In this document: one piece after another, positions 1 through 7,146 of the stretch | Position numbering within the stretch: the stretch's first letter is position 1 | Layout: each line of letters starts with the position of its first letter | Origin: an uncultured Mucilaginibacter sp. | Lineage (GTDB): Bacteria > Bacteroidota > Bacteroidia > Sphingobacteriales > Sphingobacteriaceae | DNA length: 61,730 nt | Assembly: GCA_903927645.1 (NCBI GenBank) | Contig: CAIYNX010000023.1 | Span: 1 to 61,730 of the forward strand | Direction: 5' to 3' | Translations under genes and position numbers: made by a program | The notes under the pieces: model-generated | Told to the model about the DNA's origin: nothing | What the model saw: the letters and a program-made list of their open reading frames with translations, nothing else | The model's database searches: none

Positions 1-227
1 ATTCTTTTACCGACGAAATGGTAACAGGGGCATTCAAAAGGTTTAAACACCAACATTTGTTTAGCCCAATAAATGGTGGAACTTTAATGGTAGATATATT
101 TGAGTTTGAAAGCCCATAAGGCATTTTTGGCAAGCTGGCGAATATTTTGTTCCTGAACAATTATATGCGAAAGCTTTTAAAAAGCCGAAATAAGTTGATT
201 AAAGAAATTGCTGAGCAATCAAATTAA
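1..227 (+). pseudogene. C-terminal part of an SRPBCC-family protein, interrupted by an in-frame TAA
   Basis: The gene starts before the window. Reading from base 3 gives a typical SRPBCC (START/Bet v1-like ligand-binding) C-terminus: FTDEMVTGAFKRFKHQH, then a strand ending FEFESP. A TAA follows at 117-119. The same frame continues after it with GIFGKLANILFL, NNYMRKLLKSRNKLIKE and a true stop at 225-227. In relatives of this family the order SP-hydrophobic-G-x-x-G-K-L followed by a Met-Arg-rich helix is continuous, so the TAA stands where one hydrophobic residue would be; a single T-to-A change from TTA would explain it. The truncated product lacks the last helix, which normally closes the ligand cavity. 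A sequencing error cannot be ruled out. Family assignment rests on remembered sequence patterns. Confidence 0.6.
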
Positions 228-277
228 AATATTAAACCTCTATTTTCCAGTTCCCATACTAATTTAGCACAAACAAC

Positions 278-904
278 ATGAAAAAATACATAGCTAAGTT
301 TCATTACCTAACGCAAGATTTACCCGACAGAAGTCACGTAGAGCAAGTTAAAATTGCTTGCGAGGCAGGAGCGAATTGGGTACAATACCGTTGCATGACC
401 AAAAGTGACGAGGAACTGATAACTGAAATAAACCAAATAGCCGAAATTTGTGATGAATGGGGAGCTACCCTAATATTAACAAACCATTATCATTTGCTTG
501 ATAAGGTTGATGCACAAGGTGTTCATATTGAAGATTTTGATGCCGATTTCTTAACTATTAGAAACGTTATAGGAGCAGATAAAACCTTGGGTGCCTCGGC
601 TACCAACTTAGGTAAATTATTATGGGTGCAAAATTTTGGTGTGGTTGATTATTGCGGATATGGCCCCTTTGCGCATACCAATACAAAACCAAATAATAAA
701 CCACTACTTGGTTTTGAAGGGTATAGGGCTTTACAAAACGAGTTGAACATCAAAATTCCGGTTATTGCGGTTGGTGGAATTACTTTAGCTGATGTTACAC
801 CTTTAATGGAGACTGGTATTTATGGCATAGCTGTATCTTCGGCAGTAAATCTGGCAACTAGCCCTCCAAGCGTTGTTAAAGAAATTTATAGGTTAATTTA
901 TTAA
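278..904 (+). CDS. Thiamine-phosphate synthase / TenI-family protein
   Basis: A 208-residue TIM-barrel protein of the ThiE/TenI superfamily. ThiE joins hydroxymethylpyrimidine diphosphate to thiazole phosphate in the cytoplasm; TenI is the related thiazole tautomerase. Visible landmarks are WVQYR (residues 34-38), GVHIEDFD (81-88), LGASATN (104-110), DYCGYGPF with NTKPN (124-139) and PVIAVGGI (161-168), which match the substrate- and phosphate-binding loops of the family. One departure is the ThiE loop N-D, where the Asp helps bind magnesium: here it reads N69-H70. The protein may therefore be a ThiE paralogue with altered activity or a TenI-like enzyme. The next gene follows after 11 bp and is related to thiamine pyrophosphokinase, so a linked thiamine role is likely, but catalysis is not assured. 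Confidence 0.8.
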   Translation: MKKYIAKFHYLTQDLPDRSHVEQVKIACEAGANWVQYRCMTKSDEELITEINQIAEICDEWGATLILTNHYHLLDKVDAQGVHIEDFDADFLTIRNVIGADKTLGASATNLGKLLWVQNFGVVDYCGYGPFAHTNTKPNNKPLLGFEGYRALQNELNIKIPVIAVGGITLADVTPLMETGIYGIAVSSAVNLATSPPSVVKEIYRLIY

Positions 905-915
905 TAACTAATAAA

Positions 916-1485
916 ATGTCTTCTCATCATATAGTTCGCGAAAAACAAGAGCCGGCATTATTCGTATTAGAACTTGGTGAATTTGACGATGAGCTGTTAG
1001 GGCAGTTACTTGAATGGAGCCCAACTGTAATTGTAAGCCAGGAAGCATCTGAAAAATTGTTATCACTAAATATTAAAATTGATTGGGTAATTGGCGAGCC
1101 CTCTTTTCAATCATTGCAAGCAAATATTAAATTTTTAACCACTACCGGGATTTCGCCAACATCAAAAGCATTAAAATTTTTAATCGAAAATGGCTATCCA
1201 TCAGTAAATATTATTTGCAATGATTTTAATCTTTCTGATTATGAACTATTTATTGATAAAATAAACATTGTTGTTTTCTATCAAAATAAAAAAATTTACG
1301 CCATACAATCAGGGTACAATAAATGGAAGCCTAGAGGTGAAAAAATTGAAATTTATTCGGATATAAAAAACCTCGGCTTAGAAGGTTTAAAACAAATAAA
1401 GGATCAAAAATTTGAAACAATTGATTCCGGATTTATTCGGATAAAATTTAATGCGCCCTTTATTTTTATTGCAGAAGCATTTTAA
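916..1485 (+). CDS. Thiamine pyrophosphokinase-like protein, catalytic motif lost
   Basis: A 189-residue protein whose N-terminus (SSHHIVREKQEPAL, then LLGQLLEWSPTVIV) matches the thiamine pyrophosphokinase-like family of Sphingobacteriaceae. Those proteins normally carry a G-D-F-D type loop that binds ATP and magnesium. The equivalent position here reads VIGEPSF (residues 58-64), with neither acidic residue of the pair in place, and I find no recognisable R-x-D-H element either. The fold seems kept while the kinase chemistry is probably gone, so a binding or regulatory role, or decay, is more likely than diphosphorylation of thiamine. It lies 11 bp after the ThiE/TenI-like gene and is probably co-transcribed. 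The coding frame is intact over its full length. An unrelated function cannot be excluded. Confidence 0.6.
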   Translation: MSSHHIVREKQEPALFVLELGEFDDELLGQLLEWSPTVIVSQEASEKLLSLNIKIDWVIGEPSFQSLQANIKFLTTTGISPTSKALKFLIENGYPSVNIICNDFNLSDYELFIDKINIVVFYQNKKIYAIQSGYNKWKPRGEKIEIYSDIKNLGLEGLKQIKDQKFETIDSGFIRIKFNAPFIFIAEAF

Positions 1486-1664
1486 AAACAAATCGAACCC
1501 GGAAAAAAATAGCTCGCTTGGGTTTACCAATAAATTTTACTTACATTTACCCTATAATAAATATATATTTGTATATAATTTATTGTGTTTTAAACCGTTT
1601 GAACTTTTACAAGTCAAAAAAACATAAGAAAAACCTAACCTTATTAAACTAAATTTTTGTAGCC

Positions 1665-2828
1665 ATGAAAAAAATATATAAACTTATCCAGAAAACAGCC
1701 CTTGGCTCTTTAGGATGCATGTTATTAAGCCTTTCAGTAAACGCTCAAAGGCCAGCAAGTGGCGGTGGTAGCAGCACATCAGCTAGTAGTTCAAGTAATT
1801 CTTCCAGGGCATCAAGCCCAAGCCCTAGTCCTAGTCCGAGCCCATCGGTAGGTTCTAGTAGGCCAGCAAGTGTAGGTTATGCGCCACAATCCTCTTCTTT
1901 TAATCAATCTTCGAGGCCAAGCGCTCAACAGTCATATCAAAGCTCCAATGGGGTTAGAAGCAATTATGGCTTTACACAGAGGCAAGGTGTTTCTGTAAAT
2001 CAAACAAATAATAATTACCAACAAAGACAAGGAGTTACCGCTTACCCCGGAAATAATAACAGACAAGGGGTTACTGCTTATTCCGGTAATAATATCAGGC
2101 AAGGAGTTACTGCCTATTCGGGTAATAATTTAAATTATGGTGCGGGACAAGGTCAAAACGCGAGAGGTTACAATAACTATTACAGCAATGGAGTAACTGC
2201 TTATTCACAAAGAGCAGGTATAACAGCTACTGGTTTTCGTTCAAATGGATACCATAATGCAGATTATTGGGGTAATCATGATTATTATCATTACAATCGT
2301 GGTTATTATTCAACCTATTACCAACCTAGACTTGGTTTCAGTTGTTACGCTTTACCTTATGGATATTATCCATTTTATTGGGGAGATTACCAATATTACT
2401 ATAGTGATGGTTTATTTTATCAATATAATAATGAGCAATATACCGTTGTTGAACCACCTGTAGGTGCAGAGGTAACAAGTTTACCATCAAATGCGCAATC
2501 AATTGTAATTAATGGTCAGCAATATTTTGAAGCCGGAGGTGTATATTATCAACCATACACTAAAGATGATGGAACATTGGTTTACGTGGTAGCTGGAAAA
2601 GATGGCGAATTAAATACCAATGCTGTTGTAACAAATGATCAGCCTCGAGCACCCCAAATTGGTGATCTTGTAAATCAACTACCACCAAACTGCCGTAAGG
2701 TGCTTGTTAATGGGCAAAGGCTATTTGTATCTGTTGAAGGGATTTATTTTCAAGAAAAAATTGATGAAAATGGTATTAAATATTATAAGATAGTTGGTCT
2801 TCCTACAGATGATCCTGATCAAAATTAA
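1665..2828 (+). CDS. Secreted low-complexity protein with C-terminal DUF6515-like modules
   Basis: A 387-residue exported protein of unknown function. Residues 1-28 form a Sec signal peptide ending VNAQ. A Ser/Pro linker follows (about 30-70, including alternating Ser-Pro), then an Asn/Gln-rich stretch with three tandem copies of RQGVTAYxGNNx (about 121-156) and two looser copies. A Tyr/Trp/His-rich segment (about 195-260) leads into two related modules of the type PSNAQSIVINGQQYFEAGGVYYQP and PPNCRKVLVNGQRLFVSVEGIYFQ, the pattern of the DUF6515 family. Tyrosine-rich extended segments suggest a cell-surface or envelope-associated protein. It stands alone, with about 180 bp of non-coding DNA upstream and a strong terminator downstream. 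Function is not known. Confidence 0.75.
   Translation: MKKIYKLIQKTALGSLGCMLLSLSVNAQRPASGGGSSTSASSSSNSSRASSPSPSPSPSPSVGSSRPASVGYAPQSSSFNQSSRPSAQQSYQSSNGVRSNYGFTQRQGVSVNQTNNNYQQRQGVTAYPGNNNRQGVTAYSGNNIRQGVTAYSGNNLNYGAGQGQNARGYNNYYSNGVTAYSQRAGITATGFRSNGYHNADYWGNHDYYHYNRGYYSTYYQPRLGFSCYALPYGYYPFYWGDYQYYYSDGLFYQYNNEQYTVVEPPVGAEVTSLPSNAQSIVINGQQYFEAGGVYYQPYTKDDGTLVYVVAGKDGELNTNAVVTNDQPRAPQIGDLVNQLPPNCRKVLVNGQRLFVSVEGIYFQEKIDENGIKYYKIVGLPTDDPDQN
2025..2132 (+). repeat. Three tandem 36-bp coding repeats
   Basis: Units at 2025-2060, 2061-2096 and 2097-2132 each encode twelve residues, RQGVTAYxGNNx. Differences between units are mostly in third codon positions (for example GTTACC against GTTACT), so the peptide is more conserved than the DNA. 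More degenerate copies (SNGVTAY, RAGITAT) follow downstream. Confidence 0.85.
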
Positions 2829-2848
2829 AATATATATAATTTCTAATT

Positions 2849-2886
2849 AAAAAATGGTTGTGGATTACTCCGCAACCATTTTTTGT
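2849..2886 (+). terminator. Rho-independent terminator of the DUF6515-like gene
   Basis: A 12-bp stem (2851-2862 pairs with 2871-2882, one T-G wobble) closes an 8-nt loop and is flanked by an A run and a T run. It lies about 20 bp after the stop codon. Confidence 0.85.
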
Positions 2887-2945
2887 TTGTAAAAGTGTTT
2901 CCATAATTTGTTATTTTAAAACAGTTTATTGTAATTTTAAGATCA

Positions 2946-2953
2946 TAATTTTG
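2946..2953 (+). promoter_or_regulatory. Bacteroidota -7 promoter element
   Basis: TAATTTTG matches the Bacteroidota sigma-ABfr -7 consensus TAnnTTTG and lies 16 bp before the ATG of the next gene. The -33 element is not clear. Confidence 0.45.
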
Positions 2954-2969
2954 AAAAATAAAATTTAAA

Positions 2970-3698
2970 ATGTCTGAAGAAAAAATAATTGAGCATTCTC
3001 ATAAGGCTGTTAAAACATTAAAGGACCAATCAAAATCAATCCTAGAAAAAGCAAAAGACTTCCTTGAGGAAATTTTTATAATAGTGCTCGCAGTAAGCAT
3101 CACCTTATTATTTCATAACTGGAACGAAGAAAGACATGAAAAGGCAATCGAACGCGCATTTTTAATAGGAATAAAAGAAGATCTTAAACAAAGCGCAGAT
3201 GATATACAAGAATCCATCAAAGTATTTAAGCCAACTATTGATTATTATATCAATGTTTCACACCAAATAAGCACGAATAAAATTGATACAAAATATATCG
3301 ATTCATTAAGCTGGCACTTGATGAATACCAATTATTTTATTTTTGATGACAGTAGATTTGAAGGATTTAAATCATCGGGTTACCTAAGGTTAATAGAAAA
3401 TGAAGTTTTGTTAAAACATCTGGTTGTGTTGTACTCTGCATATATGCCCTTTGAGAAAGAAGCCGATATAGATGTATTTCAAACACGAGAAAAAGATTAT
3501 AATAATTATGTAGGGATTAACCTAAATGGCGACCCATTTGGCGATACCCATGTATCAAAATTATTGAACGATAAAGCGGTTAGATATCAGTTTTTTAGGT
3601 ATGCCAATGTTTTTAAGGAGCGCAAAGCTCATAAATTATCAATGATTAAAAGAATTAGATCATTGGTAAAGGAAATTGATATTGAACTAAATAAATAA
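2970..3698 (+). CDS. Membrane-anchored protein of unknown function (DUF6090-like)
   Basis: A 242-residue protein. A charged, helical N-terminus (about 1-30, likely coiled coil) precedes one membrane helix (about 33-50: EIFIIVLAVSITLLF) and the sequence HNWNEERHEK. This combination of a helix, NWNE and a following basic helix resembles the DUF6090 family common in Bacteroidota. The rest (about 60-242) is a mostly helical soluble domain with segments FEGFKSSGYLRLIENEVLL and a basic C-terminus. No catalytic motif is evident. It has its own promoter-like element and no clear operon partner. Function unknown; the family assignment is from pattern memory. Confidence 0.65.
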   Translation: MSEEKIIEHSHKAVKTLKDQSKSILEKAKDFLEEIFIIVLAVSITLLFHNWNEERHEKAIERAFLIGIKEDLKQSADDIQESIKVFKPTIDYYINVSHQISTNKIDTKYIDSLSWHLMNTNYFIFDDSRFEGFKSSGYLRLIENEVLLKHLVVLYSAYMPFEKEADIDVFQTREKDYNNYVGINLNGDPFGDTHVSKLLNDKAVRYQFFRYANVFKERKAHKLSMIKRIRSLVKEIDIELNK

Positions 3699-3766
3699 TT
3701 CAAGAAATCTATTTAAATCAAATTTTCAATTACTATTTTAATATTAGCATATTGCATTAAATTTAA

Positions 3767-5122
3767 ATGCCAATTGCTAAGCTTTCAATAACCAAGCAAA
3801 TAATTTATGCCAGTGGCATGATAGGTTGGAGTATAGTAACAAATATTGTTATTGTGATGCTCCCTTTTTTCTATTTACCACCCTCAAATTCAGGCTTAAT
3901 TCCATTAATACCCCAGGTACTGGTTTTTGGCATTATTAATATCATGACCTTCATAATAGTTTCAGGCCGACTATTTGATGCGCTATACGATCCATTTATT
4001 GCATCTTATAGCGATAGTAGTAATAACCCAAAAGGCAGGCGTATACCCCTCATGAAATGGGCAATTTTCCCAATGATATTGTTTTGCTGTTTAACCTTTT
4101 ATCCAATTGTATTGGGCGAAAGTATTTTTAATGCTATTTGGATAACCTTCACCCTTATTTTCTTTTTCCTGGCAGCAACTACTTATACTATTCCATACAA
4201 TGCGTTGTTACCCGAACTTGCGCAAAACCCTCACGAAAAGATTTGGCTTTCATCATTACAACAGGGTGGTTTTGTAATTGGCATGATTATTAGTGCCTTG
4301 GTAAATAATTTTGCCGATATAGTACAACTTATGTCGGGTTTTGAAAGTCGCAACATTGCACTCCAATACACCATTTGGGGTCTTTGTTTATTTGCTGGCT
4401 TGATGATGTTATTACCTGTTATTTTCATAAATGAGAAGAAGTATTCTGTTAGTGTGCCTTCACAACTGCCACTTTGGCCAGCATTAAAACATACTTTTAA
4501 ACAACCTAACTTTAAATATTTTCTGATATCAGATTTCTCTTTTTATATGTCATTAAGCATCATATCAAGTGGCTTGTTGTTTTTTGTTACCGTTTTACTC
4601 CATCTAAAGGCCTCCATTGCGGGAGAATTAATGGGCATTATGGTGCTGGTATCCATTCTATTTTACCCACTGGTAAATTACTTAGCAAAAAAATTTGGTA
4701 AAAAGCCCATTATCTTGTTTTCATTTTTGTTAATGGGTTTGGTTTTTGTAGCCATAAATTTTTTAGGAGAATTCCCCATATCACCAAGGGTACAAATTTA
4801 TACTTTAGTATTATTTGCTTCGTTTCCACTAGCTTCTTTGGGTATATTGCCAAACGTAATCCTTGCTGAAATAGCAGAACATGATGCTATTATAAGTGGA
4901 GAAAATCATGAAGGTATGTTTTATGCGGTAAGGTACCTTTTTGTAAAACTAGGACAAACTTTTGGGATTGCAACTTTTGCCTTCCTAACTATATATGGTG
5001 AAAACCCCGGTCATGATTTAGGTTTACGCTTAAACGGATTATGCGGTTTTATACTATGTATATTAGCGTTTTTGTTTTTTTCAAGATTCAAAGAAATTAG
5101 AAAACAAACCCCTATTTATTAA
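3767..5122 (+). CDS. MFS transporter, GPH (MelB-like) sugar:cation symporter type
   Basis: A 451-residue inner-membrane transporter with about twelve hydrophobic segments. Features of the glycoside-pentoside-hexuronide branch are the N-terminal KQIIYASGMIGWSIV, the loop GRLFDALYDPFIASYSD (about 66-82) with conserved Asp residues on the second helix, and GRRIPLMKW in the first cytoplasmic loop (about 90-98). The family imports sugars or glycosides with sodium or protons. Its stop overlaps the stop of the convergent glycosylase gene by 11 bp. A glycoside-processing gene set lies about 1.3 kb downstream but is separated by two leftward genes, so a functional link to it is only suggestive. Substrate cannot be read from the sequence. 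Confidence 0.8.
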   Translation: MPIAKLSITKQIIYASGMIGWSIVTNIVIVMLPFFYLPPSNSGLIPLIPQVLVFGIINIMTFIIVSGRLFDALYDPFIASYSDSSNNPKGRRIPLMKWAIFPMILFCCLTFYPIVLGESIFNAIWITFTLIFFFLAATTYTIPYNALLPELAQNPHEKIWLSSLQQGGFVIGMIISALVNNFADIVQLMSGFESRNIALQYTIWGLCLFAGLMMLLPVIFINEKKYSVSVPSQLPLWPALKHTFKQPNFKYFLISDFSFYMSLSIISSGLLFFVTVLLHLKASIAGELMGIMVLVSILFYPLVNYLAKKFGKKPIILFSFLLMGLVFVAINFLGEFPISPRVQIYTLVLFASFPLASLGILPNVILAEIAEHDAIISGENHEGMFYAVRYLFVKLGQTFGIATFAFLTIYGENPGHDLGLRLNGLCGFILCILAFLFFSRFKEIRKQTPIY

Positions 5123-5687
5123 TTAATTCCTGCGTTATTGATTGCAATAAGGGCAACACATTATCTTCAAACCAAGGATTTTTTTTTTGCCATATCCTAT
5201 TCCTAGGTGAAGGATGTACCAATGGTAAAAAGTTAGGTAAAAAATCTTTGTGGTTTTTTACGTTTTCAGTTAAAATTGAACTAAAGTTGTCTTTTAAATA
5301 ATACTTTTGAGCATATTGGCCTATCAAAATAGTAAGCTTAATACCTTTCATGTATGCTAACATTTTTTGATGCCAAAGGGGAGCACATTCTGGCCTTGGA
5401 GGTAAATCGCCGCTTGAACCTTTACCCGGGTAACAAAAACCCATCGGCATTAAAGCAAATAAATCAGGATTATAAAACTGGCTTTTTGTTACATTCAACC
5501 AGCGCCTAAGCTCATTCCCGCTTTGATCATCCCAAGGAATTCCTGAATTTTGAACCTTTAACCCCGGAGCCTGCCCTATAATCAATATTTTTGATAATGG
5601 GCTTGCCTGAATTATTGGTTTAGGGTAAAAGGGAAGAAATGATTTGCAGGCAATACAAATTCTTATTTCATCTAAAAGATTATCCAA
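5112..5687 (-). CDS. Uracil-DNA glycosylase superfamily protein with four Fe-S cysteines
   Basis: A 191-residue protein of the UDG fold, which excises uracil or other damaged bases from DNA. Four cysteines sit where family 4/5 enzymes bind a 4Fe-4S cluster: C11-x2-C14 at the N-terminus, then C85 and C101, sixteen residues apart. The catalytic loop is GQAPG (38-42), followed by SGIPWDDQSG (48-57), and the DNA-binding loop is HPSPRN near residue 158. The GQAPG plus IPWDDQSG combination sets it apart from classic family 4 (GEAPG) and UdgX-type loops, so its substrate range is uncertain. The start is a TTG at 5687, and no ATG lies close by that would retain the first cysteines. It is convergent with, and overlaps by 11 bp, the transporter gene. 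Confidence 0.85.
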   Translation of the reverse strand: MDNLLDEIRICIACKSFLPFYPKPIIQASPLSKILIIGQAPGLKVQNSGIPWDDQSGNELRRWLNVTKSQFYNPDLFALMPMGFCYPGKGSSGDLPPRPECAPLWHQKMLAYMKGIKLTILIGQYAQKYYLKDNFSSILTENVKNHKDFLPNFLPLVHPSPRNRIWQKKNPWFEDNVLPLLQSITQELINK

Positions 5688-5748
5688 TATAAACAGTTTT
5701 GCATAAATGAATTTAAATCAGAACAAATCCAATTTACCTGAAGAATTT

Positions 5749-6177
5749 TTAAGATTGAATATAGCTCTTTAAATGCTCGATGGTTTCTTCGTGCGAAAGA
5801 ATGGTTTCTTTAACAACGTCGGTTATAGAAATAATTCCGCAAAGTTGGTCATCTTTAAAAACTGGCAAATACCTTATATTGCTTTCGCTCATTATATGCA
5901 TACAGGTTTCTACAGAGTTATCAGGGAGTATGCGAGGCAAACCAGTACTCATAATTTCCCGTACATGTGTTTCCAATGATGATTTTCCATGTAGAATAAC
6001 TTTCCGCGCATAATCACGCTCGGTAAGTAATCCGGCATAGCTACCATTTTCAGTAATAATCAATGACCCGATATTATTATCAGACATTAACTTTAACGCA
6101 TCTAAAACAGAGGTGCTGCCATCAATAGAAAAAACACTACTCCCTTTACGGGCAAGAATATTGGAAACTTTTTTCAT
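5749..6177 (-). CDS. Two-CBS-domain protein
   Basis: A 142-residue soluble protein made of two CBS domains (about 8-63 and 72-130). Typical signatures are STSVLDALKLMSDNNIGSLII with LLTERDYARK in the first and NSVETCMHIMSESNIRYLPV with ITDVVKETI in the second. Stand-alone CBS pairs bind adenine nucleotides and act as energy or redox sensors, but the partner is unknown. The nearest gene on the same strand, the glycosylase gene, ends the leftward run 61 bp further on; joint transcription is possible. A leftward promoter element is visible upstream. Confidence 0.9.
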   Translation of the reverse strand: MKKVSNILARKGSSVFSIDGSTSVLDALKLMSDNNIGSLIITENGSYAGLLTERDYARKVILHGKSSLETHVREIMSTGLPRILPDNSVETCMHIMSESNIRYLPVFKDDQLCGIISITDVVKETILSHEETIEHLKSYIQS

Positions 6178-6209
6178 TTAGTTATGGAATTAATTGGATA
6201 TTAGCTTAC

Positions 6210-6217
6210 CAAATATA
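6210..6217 (-). promoter_or_regulatory. Bacteroidota -7 promoter element for the CBS gene
   Basis: On the minus strand this reads TATATTTG, matching TAnnTTTG, about 33 bp before the CBS start codon. No convincing -33 element was found. Confidence 0.45.
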
Positions 6218-6426
6218 ATAAATCAAATATTAAAAAACCTAATTTTTTGGTATGAATAAATTGCAAACCGACATTTTTAATTTTTTGCCAAAAATGAAAT
6301 ATAAACCTTAATGAATTAAATTTATTGATTATCCTTTTTGATTATACCCCTTTCGAAAAAAATATGTTATTTTTACTCACCAATGCATAAATTTTTATAC
6401 TTTTTGATAGCATTAAACATAAAAAA

Positions 6427-7086
6427 ATGAGAAAATTAGTTTTGTATTTTGTGGTAATTACCACATTTCATCTTGCTGCTAAGGCCCAAACAATAAAATT
6501 GTTTGATGGAACAACCACAAAAGGTTGGCATTTATATCTTAAATCAGGGCCGGGAGCTTGGAAAGTAATTGACGGCGCAATACAACTTGACCCTAAAGCT
6601 GATGGTCAAGGTGACCTAATTACCGACAATGAATATGAAAATTATGAATTATCTCTCGAATGGAAAATTGCTGAAGGCGGAAACAGTGGTATTATTTTTG
6701 GTGTTCACGAAGATCCTTCTATTGATGCTACCTATCGTACAGGAATTGAAATGCAAATATTAGATGATCAAAAAGCTGAGGATAATAAAAAGGCAAGTCA
6801 CCTTGCTGGTTCTTTATATGATATGGCTCCGCCTTTGCATGCGGCAAAACCTGCCGGTGAATGGAATAAAATTGTTATTCATAAACAAAACGGACATTTA
6901 ATATTTTATTTGAACGGAAAAGAAGTTATTAATACCCAAATTGGTGGTGCTGATTGGGTAAAAATGCTAAATGATAGTAAATTTAAAACTTGGAATGGAT
7001 TTGCCGCCTATCCAAAAGGCCATATCGCTTTGCAGGATCATGGTGCCGTAGTATCATTTAAAAACATTGAAATAAAGCAATTATAA
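6427..7086 (+). CDS. DUF1080 protein, probable 3-keto-glycoside hydrolase
   Basis: A 219-residue exported protein. Residues 1-20 are a Sec signal peptide ending AKAQ. The rest is one DUF1080 (3-keto-disaccharide hydrolase, concanavalin-like) domain with the landmarks LFDGTTTKGWHLY (about 24-36), EWKIAEGGNSGIIFGVHED (about 78-96), EMQILDD, a SLYDMAPP loop and GHIALQDHG near the C-terminus. Members of this family cleave glycosidic bonds after the sugar C3 hydroxyl has been oxidised to a ketone. It heads a run of four rightward genes, the other three being oxidoreductases or their subunits that can form 3-keto sugars, so the context supports this reading. Exact substrate not known. Confidence 0.85.
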   Translation: MRKLVLYFVVITTFHLAAKAQTIKLFDGTTTKGWHLYLKSGPGAWKVIDGAIQLDPKADGQGDLITDNEYENYELSLEWKIAEGGNSGIIFGVHEDPSIDATYRTGIEMQILDDQKAEDNKKASHLAGSLYDMAPPLHAAKPAGEWNKIVIHKQNGHLIFYLNGKEVINTQIGGADWVKMLNDSKFKTWNGFAAYPKGHIALQDHGAVVSFKNIEIKQL

Positions 7087-7146
7087 TTATCTATTAACTC
7101 CAATTTTAAAATATAAACCAAAATAATAACCTGAATAGTTTTTTCT

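Noticed and set aside
1486-1664. Riboswitch or terminator after the thiamine-related genes
   Set aside because: Only a weak 5-bp AACCC/GGGTT pairing is visible and no THI-element core was recognised.
2245-2463. Separate small gene inside the DUF6515-like gene
   Set aside because: It is an alternative frame of the Tyr/Asn-rich segment, very Ile-rich, with no start signal or family match.
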